Source of the DNA: Mesopusillimonas faecipullorum
GTDB taxonomy: Bacteria; Pseudomonadota; Gammaproteobacteria; Burkholderiales; Burkholderiaceae_B
Assembly: GCF_020539505.1 (NCBI RefSeq)
Contig: NZ_JACDXW010000004.1
Location: 1-64,000, forward strand
Direction of reading: 5' to 3'
DNA length: 64,000 nt
Both the position numbers and the translations under genes were made by a program. Below are positions 42,037-50,665 of this stretch, one piece after another. Numbering within the stretch: the first letter of the stretch is position 1; each line of letters begins with the position of its first letter. The notes below the pieces were generated by a model that saw nothing but the letters and a program-made list of their open reading frames with translations, was not told the DNA's origin and ran no database searches.

Positions 42037-43092
42037 ATGCAAGAAGATCTTTTTGGCGGTGACGCCTTACCCACTGCAGTGCCCCAGCCCTCTCAAAGCA
42101 AAGTGGTGGCAGCCCCCCGAAAAGCAGCCTCCAAGGTGAAGCCAGCCTTGGAGGGGCAAAAGTGGCTGGAGATTGCGCAACAGTTGCCTGCGGGACTGCG
42201 TTTTGGCGTCTCCACCTGGTCTTACCCCGGTTGGAAGGGTTTGGTCTGGGAGGGCGATTACGCCCCCAGTGTGCTTTCCAAGCAGGGTTTGCAGGCTTAT
42301 CACCAGCATCCCCTATTACGTACGGTTTGCATAGACCGCACGTTTTGGCGACCGCTGACGATCGCTCAGTATGCGGCTTATGCTGCTCAGGTGGATAAAG
42401 ATTTTCGCTTTGTGGTGAAGTGCCCGGCCAGTATTACCGATGCTCAGTTGCGTAGCGAAGAGGGCAAGGCGCGTGAGCCCAACCCTGACTTTCTGAATCC
42501 GCAACTGGTGGTCGAACACTTTGTGCAGCCCACCTTGATGGGCTTGGATACGAAACTGGGGGTGTTGGTTTTTCAGCTTAGTCCTTTGTCCTGGGCTTGG
42601 CTAAGCCGCCCACAGGCGTTGCTAGAGAAACTGGGCGTCATGTTGGCGGCTGTGCGTCAAGCGCTGGAAGGCAAGCCCGAAGTGATCGTGGCGGTAGAGG
42701 TAAGAGACCCTGAACTACTGGGTCAACCGCTGGTAGATACGCTGAAGGCGCATGGCGCCACGTTTTGCTTGGGCCTGCATGGCAAGATGCCGCCTATTGA
42801 AGACCAGTTGCCGGTATTGCGGGCGCTGTGGCCCGGCCCGCTGGTGTGCCGCTGGAATTTGAACCGGGTCTTTGGGGCGTATGGCTACGCCGATGCGCAG
42901 AAAAAGCACGACCCGTTCAATGCTTTGCTAAGTGAAGACTTGCACACACGTGCGGTGCTGGCCCGCACGATACTTGGCATTACCGGCGCGGGCCAAGCGG
43001 CTTACGTCACCATCAGCAACGATGCCGAGGGTTGTGCGCCGCTTTCCATACAAAACTTGGCCCATGCCCTGACTGCTAAGCCCATTAAGTAG
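42037..43092 (+). CDS. DUF72 (YecE-like) protein
   Basis: A 351-residue TIM-barrel-like protein of the DUF72 family: STWSYPGWKGLVWEGDY near the N-terminus, DRTFWRPLT, KCPASITDAQLR and, near the end, the YVTISNDAEGCAPLSI that includes the typical N-N/D-x-E-G element. The first 45 residues are a low-complexity extension not found in most members. Function is unknown. Its 3' end overlaps the convergent sulfatase gene by eight bases. Confidence 0.92.
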   Translation: MQEDLFGGDALPTAVPQPSQSKVVAAPRKAASKVKPALEGQKWLEIAQQLPAGLRFGVSTWSYPGWKGLVWEGDYAPSVLSKQGLQAYHQHPLLRTVCIDRTFWRPLTIAQYAAYAAQVDKDFRFVVKCPASITDAQLRSEEGKAREPNPDFLNPQLVVEHFVQPTLMGLDTKLGVLVFQLSPLSWAWLSRPQALLEKLGVMLAAVRQALEGKPEVIVAVEVRDPELLGQPLVDTLKAHGATFCLGLHGKMPPIEDQLPVLRALWPGPLVCRWNLNRVFGAYGYADAQKKHDPFNALLSEDLHTRAVLARTILGITGAGQAAYVTISNDAEGCAPLSIQNLAHALTAKPIK

Positions 43093-45430
43093 GGCTTAGC
43101 GAGCAGGTTTTCCCCATATTTTTTTCTATGATGGCGCGGTCGGTGGCGTCGGTCTTGCCGTCGTGGTTGAAGTCATACCAACTGGATTGGGCTACGCCTT
43201 CGTATAGATTCAGCTGGCTCAGCTCCGTCCAGTTCGCCAGATCGGTTTGGTCTACCACGCCGTCGCGGTTGCCGTCGCCGGGGCAATGCACAGTGTCGTA
43301 TAGGTAGTTATAGCGGGCCACTTGGTCGCGGGTGTCCATTTCCGCCTTGAGCTTGTCATAGGCTTGTTGGGCGTCGGCGGGTAGGGGGGCGGTGATAACG
43401 GGCGAGCCCACGGCAATGGCGCTGCCGCTTCTATCCAGTTTGGGGTTGGGCACTGCCATGTCTATCTGATAGAGCTCGTCGGTATTGACGTTTTCCAGAT
43501 AGCTGGCATTGATGGGGTTGGCGGTGTCGGTGGTGTAGGTCTTGCGGTCCAGGCGTACCAGTTTGTACAGCCCGTCACTGACCGCCTTTTGTGAATCCGG
43601 CAACACGTCTACCTGGTCGTCTGCGTCTAGGGCCTGGCGGTAAGACATGACTTGACCGCATTGGCTGAAGCCGTCTGCGGGCACACCGGCCAAGCCCGAG
43701 CCCGCGCCGTACCAGATGCCGCTTTGGTCATCGCACAAGGCTTTGTTGGGGAAGATGGTGAAGCAGACATTCGCGGCTTCCAGCACGCAAGGTTGGGGCG
43801 TGGCGGTGGTAGAGGGGTTGGTGAAATTGGTGCCCATCTCGGTGAAGTTCAGGGTGCGTATGGCGCCGTGGCCGGGGGTGGTCAGATAAGCCAGCATGGG
43901 CTGGGCGTCTACGGGCCGGTTGCTGGGCACTTGGGTGGCCAGGTCGGCGCCCGCGATTTCCGCAAACAGTTGGTAAAGGTCGGGCGAGCTGACCTGATGC
44001 GAGACTTCGCGCCCCGGCTGTTCAACCATAGGGCCGGCAACCAGCAGGGGTACCGACACACCGGTCTGATACGGAAAGCCTTTGGCGCGTGTGGGGTCGA
44101 ATTGGCCGGGGGCGGTGAACTTGACGCTGTTCACGTAAGTGCCGTTATCGCCCATGACCACGACCACCGTATTGGTTTTCTCGGGTTGGTAGTTCAGGGT
44201 GCCGTCTGGGTTCCAGGTGGCGAGTTTCAGCTCTACCAACAGGCGGCCGATTTCTTTGTCCATGGCCTCTACCATCAGGTTGGTGATGATATGGTCATCG
44301 ATCAAGCCGGTAATCTGGCCGGGCACGCCTTCCAGATCGCTGGCGGGTGAGCACAGCAGGTTGTCGTTGCGGCCTGGGGTGGTTTCAGAGATCAAGGCCA
44401 AGGGGGGCACTTGCAAGGGTGCATGCACAGCGGAGTAGCCCACCGACATCATCCACGGGGTGTCCTGATCTTGCTGGGCGGCCCAAGCTACGGCGCGGTC
44501 GGTTTCCATGGTGCTGCGATAGCCACGCGCACTGGGGTCGGTGGCGCCGACCTTGCGGGTGCGGCCATCAGGCCAGCTTTGTACGAATTCGCCGGTGTAA
44601 TAGCCGTTCTGAGTGGTGAAATCCAGATGCGTAGGCAGGCTGGACTGGCAAGACTGACCAGGGTCGAAGATGCCGCCGCGTTCCATGCAACTACGGCCGG
44701 GCGTGGGAATCTGGGCGCTACGGCTGATGGGTTCGCAACTATTGGTGACGAAGTAGCAGGCCCCGCTATCAGCGCCGTTGGTCGGGTCCATGGTGGTGTT
44801 AGAGACGAAGCCGCATTTATGCGTACCTTCAGCCAGATTGCTCAGGCCGGCGCGGGTGTCTATGGGGTAGGGGGCGCCGTCAAGATAACCATCGAAGTAA
44901 TCCCAACCTAGTTTCCACATGGTCTGGTGGCCATAAGGCAGATTGGCGGCGGTGCCTAAATCGGTGCCTGTCAGGTGCATTTTGCCTATGAGCGCGCTGG
45001 TGTAGCCTTGGCTGCGCAATAGCTTAGGCAGGGTGACTTCATAAGGTGAGATTTCGGAATTGGCCAGGTCGGTGGAAACCACGGCGTTCAGAATATTGGT
45101 GCTAGAGGGGTAGCGACCGGTAAAGAACGTGGCGCGCGTGGGCGTGCAGGTGGGCATGGACCAAGCCTGGCGAAATTGCAGGCCGGCCTTGGCAATGGCG
45201 GTCAGGTTTGGGGTCTTGGGGGGAACTGCACCACCATAGCCGTAAGAGGTCAGCTGGTCTAGACCGAAGTCGTCTATGACAACAAACAGAATATTGGATT
45301 TTTGTGTGGTGGGCGGGACGGGGTCAGGCTCGGGAGCTGAGTCGTTGCTGCTGGAGCAGGCTGCCAACAGCACGGCTGAAGCGCCGGCTGCCAGCAGGAA
45401 CGACAGTTTGCTTCGAGGAAGCTTGTTCAT
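43085..45430 (-). CDS. Sulfatase-family lipoprotein with dockerin-like C-terminus
   Basis: A 781-residue secreted lipoprotein: signal peptide with lipobox LLAAC, a Ser-rich linker, then an alkaline-phosphatase-fold sulfatase domain. The N-terminal metal residues are in VVIDDFGLDQL and the active-site signature is C95-T-P-T-R99, whose cysteine is converted to formylglycine in type I sulfatases. Near the C-terminus are two Ca-binding-like loops (GDGNRDGVVDQTD and DFNHDGKTDATD), spaced like a type I dockerin. The gene stands alone. GGGAGAAT precedes ATG 45430. The substrate is unknown. Confidence 0.9.
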   Translation of the reverse strand: MNKLPRSKLSFLLAAGASAVLLAACSSSNDSAPEPDPVPPTTQKSNILFVVIDDFGLDQLTSYGYGGAVPPKTPNLTAIAKAGLQFRQAWSMPTCTPTRATFFTGRYPSSTNILNAVVSTDLANSEISPYEVTLPKLLRSQGYTSALIGKMHLTGTDLGTAANLPYGHQTMWKLGWDYFDGYLDGAPYPIDTRAGLSNLAEGTHKCGFVSNTTMDPTNGADSGACYFVTNSCEPISRSAQIPTPGRSCMERGGIFDPGQSCQSSLPTHLDFTTQNGYYTGEFVQSWPDGRTRKVGATDPSARGYRSTMETDRAVAWAAQQDQDTPWMMSVGYSAVHAPLQVPPLALISETTPGRNDNLLCSPASDLEGVPGQITGLIDDHIITNLMVEAMDKEIGRLLVELKLATWNPDGTLNYQPEKTNTVVVVMGDNGTYVNSVKFTAPGQFDPTRAKGFPYQTGVSVPLLVAGPMVEQPGREVSHQVSSPDLYQLFAEIAGADLATQVPSNRPVDAQPMLAYLTTPGHGAIRTLNFTEMGTNFTNPSTTATPQPCVLEAANVCFTIFPNKALCDDQSGIWYGAGSGLAGVPADGFSQCGQVMSYRQALDADDQVDVLPDSQKAVSDGLYKLVRLDRKTYTTDTANPINASYLENVNTDELYQIDMAVPNPKLDRSGSAIAVGSPVITAPLPADAQQAYDKLKAEMDTRDQVARYNYLYDTVHCPGDGNRDGVVDQTDLANWTELSQLNLYEGVAQSSWYDFNHDGKTDATDRAIIEKNMGKTCSLSPT

Positions 45431-45580
45431 TTTTGATTCTCCCGGAGGCCGCATGCGATGCGGGCTCTATGCGCTCGCTGATATGTGAGTTTATGTGACA
45501 GCATAAAACCTAAAATGCCCATAGCGGCATACCATAAAGCGGGGAGGTACTTCTGCGTGAAAGACTAAAAAATAAAAATT

Positions 45581-46456
45581 TCAGGCACGCTTGGCGTGGT
45601 GATAGGCGCCTGTTCCGCGCGTGTAAAGCTCGTCGGAAGCCAGGATGTCGCCGGGTTGCAGCACGGCTTGTTGCGCGCTGCTTTGGTAAAGGGGCGCAAA
45701 GTCTACCTGTGCCAGTTCCAACAGCTCGTCCAGGTCGCGCAAGACAAAATAACATTCTTGAAAATCGTCGATGCGGTAGTGGGTACGCATGACTCTTTCC
45801 AGATTAAAACGGATGCGATGCGGCGAAGGGTCTTCCAGGCAAAACACGCTTTCAGTGCGCGAGGAAGCAATGCCGGCCCCATAAATGCGCAAGGCGCCGT
45901 CTTCTTGCAGCAAACCGAACTCAACCGTGTACCAGTGCACGCGGGCCAGTTGGTCCAGCGCCCCCAGCTTTTGCGCACGCAAGCCGCCTTGGCCATAAGC
46001 ATGCAAAAAATCGGCCAGGGCGGGGTTCATCAACATGGGCACATGTCCGAATACATCATGGAAGACATCGGGTTCTTGCAGGTAGTCAAGCTGCTCGGGG
46101 CTGCGTATGAACTGCCCGACCGGGAAGCGTCTATTGGCCAAGTGTGTGAAAAATACTTCATCGGGCACCATGCCGGGCACGGCAACCAGCTGCCATCCCG
46201 TGTGCCTCATCAACACCTCCGAGAGCCGACGAAAATCTGGAATTTCGTCGGGCCGCATGGGTAGGTGTTGCATGTTCTCTAGGAAGGCTTTGCAAGCGCG
46301 ACCGGGTAATAGGCGACTTTGGCGTTCGAAAAGCGTCTTCCAGACACCGTGTTCTTGGGCGGTGTAGTTTTCCCAATTTTGATCGATCACCCAGTTCGGG
46401 CTGGGCGGAGTGCCGGCGGCTAGGCCATGGGCAGGGCTTGAGGTTTCATACAGCAT
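45581..46456 (-). CDS. phhA: Phenylalanine 4-monooxygenase
   Basis: A 291-residue pterin-dependent, non-heme iron hydroxylase that converts phenylalanine to tyrosine. The signature PDVFHDVFGHVPML supplies the two iron-binding histidines, and the third ligand glutamate is in HWYTVEFGL. The length is typical of monomeric bacterial PhhA. GGAGG lies before the ATG. It is the last gene of the hppD-phhB-phhA operon, 31 bases after phhB; its product is degraded by HppD after transamination. Confidence 0.97.
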   Translation of the reverse strand: MLYETSSPAHGLAAGTPPSPNWVIDQNWENYTAQEHGVWKTLFERQSRLLPGRACKAFLENMQHLPMRPDEIPDFRRLSEVLMRHTGWQLVAVPGMVPDEVFFTHLANRRFPVGQFIRSPEQLDYLQEPDVFHDVFGHVPMLMNPALADFLHAYGQGGLRAQKLGALDQLARVHWYTVEFGLLQEDGALRIYGAGIASSRTESVFCLEDPSPHRIRFNLERVMRTHYRIDDFQECYFVLRDLDELLELAQVDFAPLYQSSAQQAVLQPGDILASDELYTRGTGAYHHAKRA

Positions 46457-46487
46457 AAGGGGCCTCCGTAAGAAGCGGGCAGGTGCT

Positions 46488-46802
46488 TCAAACCTGCTTG
46501 AGGGCGGTAAAGGGCAAGTACAGTGCGTCTATGATCTTTGCCATTGCCAAATCACGTTGGCTAAGCCCCTCTGCATCATGGGTAGTCAGGGTGATGTTGA
46601 CCCGGTTGTAGACGTTGAACCATTCGGGGTGGTGATCGCTTTTTTCGGCATGTAGGGCCACCTGGGTCATGAAGGCGAAGGCTTGAGCAAAGTCGGCAAA
46701 CACCAACTTGCGGCTGATGCAACCGCCACGCTCGGGGCTGTATGCCCAAGCGGGCAGGGTGGCCAGGCCGGCTTCGCGCTCAGTGTCTGTCAGGCGTTTC
46801 AT
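46488..46802 (-). CDS. phhB: Pterin-4a-carbinolamine dehydratase
   Basis: A 104-residue PCD/DCoH protein that regenerates the tetrahydropterin cofactor used by PhhA. The family motif [14 protein letters not shown], with its catalytic histidine pair, is present. The start overlaps the hppD stop by four bases (ATGA), so the two are coupled. Full-length for the family. Confidence 0.96.
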   Translation of the reverse strand: MKRLTDTEREAGLATLPAWAYSPERGGCISRKLVFADFAQAFAFMTQVALHAEKSDHHPEWFNVYNRVNITLTTHDAEGLSQRDLAMAKIIDALYLPFTALKQV

Positions 46803-47884
46803 TCGGTGGCCTGCAGCACGCCGCGATGGATCTGGTCGCGTTCCAGCGATTCGAACAGCGCCTTGAAATTACCTTCGCCAAAGCCTTCGCGGTAGTCGCC
46901 CTTGCGCTCAATGAACTCGAAGAACACGGGGCCCAGCAAGGTTTCGGAAAAAATCTGCAGCAAGAGCCTAGCTTGGCCCCCTTCGGTGGTGCCATCCAGC
47001 AAGATGCCGCGAGCCTGAAGTTGGTCTACAGCCTGGCCATGGCCAGGCAGGCGCCCATCCAGGTTTTGGTAATAAAAGTCGTTGGGGGCGGTTAGCAGCG
47101 GCACACCTGCTTGCTTGAGCTTGTCTATGGCGCTGATCAGGTCGTCGCACAGCAAGGCAATGTGTTGTATGCCTTCGCCATTGAATTGCATCAGGAATTC
47201 TTCGATCTGGCCGCCGCCTTGCTTGGCTTCTTCGTTAAGCGGAATACGGATCTTGCCATCGGGAGCCGTCATGGCCTTGGAGGTCAGGCCGGTGTATTCG
47301 CCCGTGATGTCAAAGTAGCGGATCTCGCGGAAGTTGAAGAGTTTCTCGTAAAAGTTGGCCCAGTAAGCCATGCGGCCCCGGTACACGTTATGCGTTAAGT
47401 GGTCTACCACCTTGAAGCCATGCCCTTGGGGGTGGCGGTCGACGCCGTCCAGCCATTCGAAATCTATGTCATAGATAGACTTGCCCTCTTCGTAGCGGTC
47501 TATCAGGTATATGGGCATGCCGCCTATACCTCGAATGGCAGGCAGGTTGAGTTCCATAGGGCCGGTGGCAATATGGATGGGGCGCGCGCCTTTTTCCAGC
47601 AGCATGTTGTAGGCCTTGTGCGCATCGCGTACGCGAAAGGCCAAGCCACAGGCCGAAGCCCCGTGCTCGGCGGCAAAGTAGCCGGCTTCGCTTTTGGGTT
47701 CTCGGTTAACAATGAAATTGATACCACCCTGGCGGTATAGGGAAACGTCTTTAGAACGATGCCTGGCTACCTCGGTAAAGCCCATTTGCTTGAAAAGGGG
47801 CTCAAGCACATCAGGGTTGGGCGAAGCAAACTCAACGAACTCGAAGCCATCCAGGCCAGCGGGGTTTTCAAATAGATCAGCCAT
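46799..47884 (-). CDS. hppD: 4-Hydroxyphenylpyruvate dioxygenase
   Basis: A 361-residue non-heme iron dioxygenase that makes homogentisate from 4-hydroxyphenylpyruvate. The C-terminal domain holds the iron-binding His in [12 protein letters not shown], the second in [11 protein letters not shown] and the Glu in [13 protein letters not shown] 47884 follows CAGGAGAAACC; a longer frame starts at 47926 but lacks that site. First gene of the aromatic amino acid operon and divergent from the Lrp-type regulator. Confidence 0.97.
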   Translation of the reverse strand: MADLFENPAGLDGFEFVEFASPNPDVLEPLFKQMGFTEVARHRSKDVSLYRQGGINFIVNREPKSEAGYFAAEHGASACGLAFRVRDAHKAYNMLLEKGARPIHIATGPMELNLPAIRGIGGMPIYLIDRYEEGKSIYDIDFEWLDGVDRHPQGHGFKVVDHLTHNVYRGRMAYWANFYEKLFNFREIRYFDITGEYTGLTSKAMTAPDGKIRIPLNEEAKQGGGQIEEFLMQFNGEGIQHIALLCDDLISAIDKLKQAGVPLLTAPNDFYYQNLDGRLPGHGQAVDQLQARGILLDGTTEGGQARLLLQIFSETLLGPVFFEFIERKGDYREGFGEGNFKALFESLERDQIHRGVLQATE

Positions 47885-47977
47885 GGTTTCTCCTGGGGAG
47901 CAATAGCGTTGCGTGTATCTGTTCATGATACTGAAAGCGCTGCGCAGGATTCCTGCAATCTTGCTAGGGAAAATGAT

Positions 47978-48002
47978 TTTTACGCACGAAAACTGCGTAA
48001 AA
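47978..48002. promoter_or_regulatory. Perfect palindrome between hppD and the Lrp-type gene
   Basis: TTTTACGCA and TGCGTAAAA are exact inverted repeats around CGAAAAC, ending 6 bases before the regulator ATG. The size and AT-flanked symmetry suit an Lrp/AsnC binding site. Bound protein would block the regulator's own translation start region and could activate hppD about 95 bases away. Confidence 0.65.
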
Positions 48003-48008
48003 TGAAAT

Positions 48009-48491
48009 ATGGCTACAGAAATTCAACTGGATTCCATCGATATTCGGGTGCTTCGTGCGCTGCAAGAAAACGGCAGAATCACCTACGATGAACTCGCCGA
48101 CAAAGTCAGTTTGTCGTCGTCGGCTGCGTTGCGTCGCGTCAAAAGGCTGGAAGAAGCCGGCGTTATTGCACGCTACGTGGCTTTGCTCAAACCCGAAAGC
48201 GTGGGCCTGGGCCTTACCGCCTACCTGAACGTGCGTCTAGAGAAATTCACGGCCACGCATAAACGCAACCCCATGGATAGCTTTCGGGCCGCAGTGCAAA
48301 CTTGGCCCGAGGTGGTGGAATGCAGCGCCCTGACAGGCGAAATGGATTACCTGTTGTGCGTGGTGGTGGCCGACATGGCGCATTACTCGCGCTTTGTCCT
48401 GGATACCCTTTTGAGTCATCCCAGCGTGCAAGACTGCAAAACCAGCTTTGTGCTTGATCGCGTCAAGCGTACAACGGCCTTGCCTATTTAA
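48009..48491 (+). CDS. Lrp/AsnC-family regulator of hppD operon
   Basis: A 160-residue protein with N-terminal helix-turn-helix ([25 protein letters not shown], about residues 24-48) and a C-terminal RAM ligand-binding domain ([19 protein letters not shown]). Divergent orientation from hppD-phhB-phhA suggests it responds to phenylalanine or tyrosine and controls that operon; this is an inference. The palindrome just upstream supports autoregulation. Confidence 0.94.
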   Translation: MATEIQLDSIDIRVLRALQENGRITYDELADKVSLSSSAALRRVKRLEEAGVIARYVALLKPESVGLGLTAYLNVRLEKFTATHKRNPMDSFRAAVQTWPEVVECSALTGEMDYLLCVVVADMAHYSRFVLDTLLSHPSVQDCKTSFVLDRVKRTTALPI

Positions 48492-48587
48492 GTCGGGCGA
48501 CCCACACACGCTTCTTACAGAAAGTGGTCCAGCAGTCGTCGGCTGCTGCGATCCAAGGCGCTGGTGTCCCGAATTGGAAACCTGAAT

Positions 48588-49517
48588 TCAAACGAACATC
48601 TGCACATCGTCCGGCAGCAAATGACGCTGCCGGAAATGTTGCGACACGAGTTCTACGATCAGGCGACGTCCTTCGCGGACGGCCAGCGAGTGTGTGCGGG
48701 CTTCGTTGACATAAAGCGACCACGTCAAGTAGATGCCTTTCAGGGGCGACCAGCTTAAGCCTTTGCATACTTCCTGATCAAACAGTGCGCAGGCCGGCAA
48801 CACGATGTAAGCGCCGGCCCGGCGCGCCATGACCAGCCCTATGGCGACGGTGTCTGCCTCAGCTATCAGGTTGAAGCGCGACTCGCTGCGTGCCAAGGCG
48901 TTTTCAACTTGCATACGCAAACCATTGGGCCGATTGACCAGTACCAAGGGCAAACCCGCCAAGCGGCTGGTGTCCAAGATTTCGTCAGGTTTCAGACATG
49001 CACTTTCAGGGCCTACCAGTACCGTGGGCTCGCGCAATAGCTTGGTTTGCGCATAGCTCGACATGGATGCGGACTTGAAGGGCAGTACGGCCAAGTCCAC
49101 CAAACCTGCCGACATATGATCGCTTAGCGCATTGCTGGCGCCCTCAAAAATGCGAAGTTTTACGCCCGGCATATCGTTGATGCCTTGGGTAATGAAGTCG
49201 GCTGTAAAAATGTGGTGCCACGAAGCCGGCAAGCCCACGGCCAGCTGGCCGGCTGCCTTGTCACCCACTTGCTCTTTCAGCAAAGTCAGCTGGCGCAGAA
49301 TGGGCCCGGCGCGCTGAGCCAGCAGCTCACCCGCTTCGGTCAGGGTGACGCCCCCGCGCGTGCGGTGAAACAAGCTGGCGCCCAGGCTGTGTTCAAGTGT
49401 GGCCATATGCCGAGAAAGCGCCGACTGCGACAGATGCAGTTCTTGCGCGCTGCGGTTGATACTGCCGCGCTCGGCCACGCGCAGAAAATATTCAAGCAAG
49501 TGATAGTCCACGGCCAT
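48588..49517 (-). CDS. LysR-family regulator of the acid-degradation cluster
   Basis: A 309-residue LysR protein with a standard N-terminal HTH (SINRSAQELHLSQSALSRHMATLE) and ligand-binding domain. ATG 49517 is chosen; GTG 49526 is also in frame. It is divergent from the dehydrogenase/CoA-ligase operon, the classic layout for a LysR activator of its neighbour. The last 10 residues are hydrophobic-basic without special features. Confidence 0.92.
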   Translation of the reverse strand: MAVDYHLLEYFLRVAERGSINRSAQELHLSQSALSRHMATLEHSLGASLFHRTRGGVTLTEAGELLAQRAGPILRQLTLLKEQVGDKAAGQLAVGLPASWHHIFTADFITQGINDMPGVKLRIFEGASNALSDHMSAGLVDLAVLPFKSASMSSYAQTKLLREPTVLVGPESACLKPDEILDTSRLAGLPLVLVNRPNGLRMQVENALARSESRFNLIAEADTVAIGLVMARRAGAYIVLPACALFDQEVCKGLSWSPLKGIYLTWSLYVNEARTHSLAVREGRRLIVELVSQHFRQRHLLPDDVQMFV

Positions 49518-49638
49518 TGCCTCCACTGCTGATGCTTACCCGATTTATGGGTAATAACTATAGCGCCAAATCATTAACGGTTAAGGACGGGGTTTGGTTA
49601 GGATAAGGAATGCCAGTCTTTCCAGTTGGAGTTCAAGC

Positions 49639-50625
49639 ATGAGTCGTCAATCCTCGCCCCTGCTACCCGTCGAGCAGGTCAAGTCTGTGGGCATGGTCGG
49701 TACCGGCTCAGTGGGGGCCAGTTGGGCAGCCTTGTTCTTGGCCCAGGGCCTGAGCGTCTACGCCTACAACCCCGATCCCGATGCAGAACGTTTGGCTCGC
49801 GCTTTCATTCAAGAGGCCTGGCCTTCGGTATTGGCGCTGTGCGAACTGCCACCCGAGACCCAGGTGCCGGGCGAGCGACTGGTTTTCGTTGATTCGCTTC
49901 AGCGGCTGGCGCAAGTGTCCGATGTGCTGCAAGAGAATGCGCCTGAGCGCCCCGAATTGAAAGCACAGATATTGGCTGAGCTGGATCAGCATGCACCGGC
50001 TTCCAAGATCATTCTTTCCAGCACAGGCGGCATTCAGCCCAGCTTGATGCAGCAGGCTTGCGCGCGTCCCGAGCGTCTGGTGGTGCTTCACCCCTTCAAT
50101 CCCACCCATCTTGTGCCGCTGGTCGAGGTGGTGGGCGGGCAGCAAACTTCGCCCGAGGTGGTGGATTGGGCCATGGAGTTTGCACGACGGGTGGGTAAAC
50201 ACCCCGTCAGGCTTAAGCGCGAGGCGGTTGGCCATATGGCCAACCGTTTGCAATTTGCCTTGCTGCGCGAATCAGTGCATTGCCTGATAGACGGCATTGC
50301 CAGCGCGGAAGACATCGATGATGCCGTGCGCTACGGCTTGGCGCCTCGTTGGACGCTGTTGGGCGGCCTGCTGACTCTGCATTTGGCGGGTGGTGCCGGC
50401 GGCCTGAAAGGCATATTGGATCATGCCGGCGATGCCATCGAGGGCTGGTGGAATGATTTGGGCAGCCCTGTTATGGATGAGCAGACACGAGCCAAGTTGG
50501 TGCAAACCACTGAAGAAATTGCCAGGCACAGGCCGGTAGAAGACTGGATACGGTGGCGCGATGAGAACTTGCCCACCTTGCTCAAGCTCCAGCGTCAGAT
50601 GACCGCGCCTTTAGGCGAAGACTAG
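49639..50625 (+). CDS. 3-Hydroxyacid dehydrogenase, carnitine dehydrogenase-like
   Basis: A 328-residue NAD-dependent dehydrogenase of the 3-hydroxyacyl-CoA/lambda-crystallin group. The Rossmann motif GMVGTGSVGASWA is at about residues 18-30 and the catalytic-region signature HPFNPTHLVPLVEVVGG follows. Single-domain members of this group oxidise free 3-hydroxy acids such as L-carnitine. Together with BKACE downstream, it could oxidise a 3-hydroxy acid to a 3-keto acid that BKACE then cleaves. ATG 49639 gives the usual N-terminus. First gene of a five-gene run. Confidence 0.85.
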   Translation: MSRQSSPLLPVEQVKSVGMVGTGSVGASWAALFLAQGLSVYAYNPDPDAERLARAFIQEAWPSVLALCELPPETQVPGERLVFVDSLQRLAQVSDVLQENAPERPELKAQILAELDQHAPASKIILSSTGGIQPSLMQQACARPERLVVLHPFNPTHLVPLVEVVGGQQTSPEVVDWAMEFARRVGKHPVRLKREAVGHMANRLQFALLRESVHCLIDGIASAEDIDDAVRYGLAPRWTLLGGLLTLHLAGGAGGLKGILDHAGDAIEGWWNDLGSPVMDEQTRAKLVQTTEEIARHRPVEDWIRWRDENLPTLLKLQRQMTAPLGED

Positions 50626-50665
50626 GGAGGGGGCGGCGAGCGCTTGCCAGCTTCGCCCATGCACC

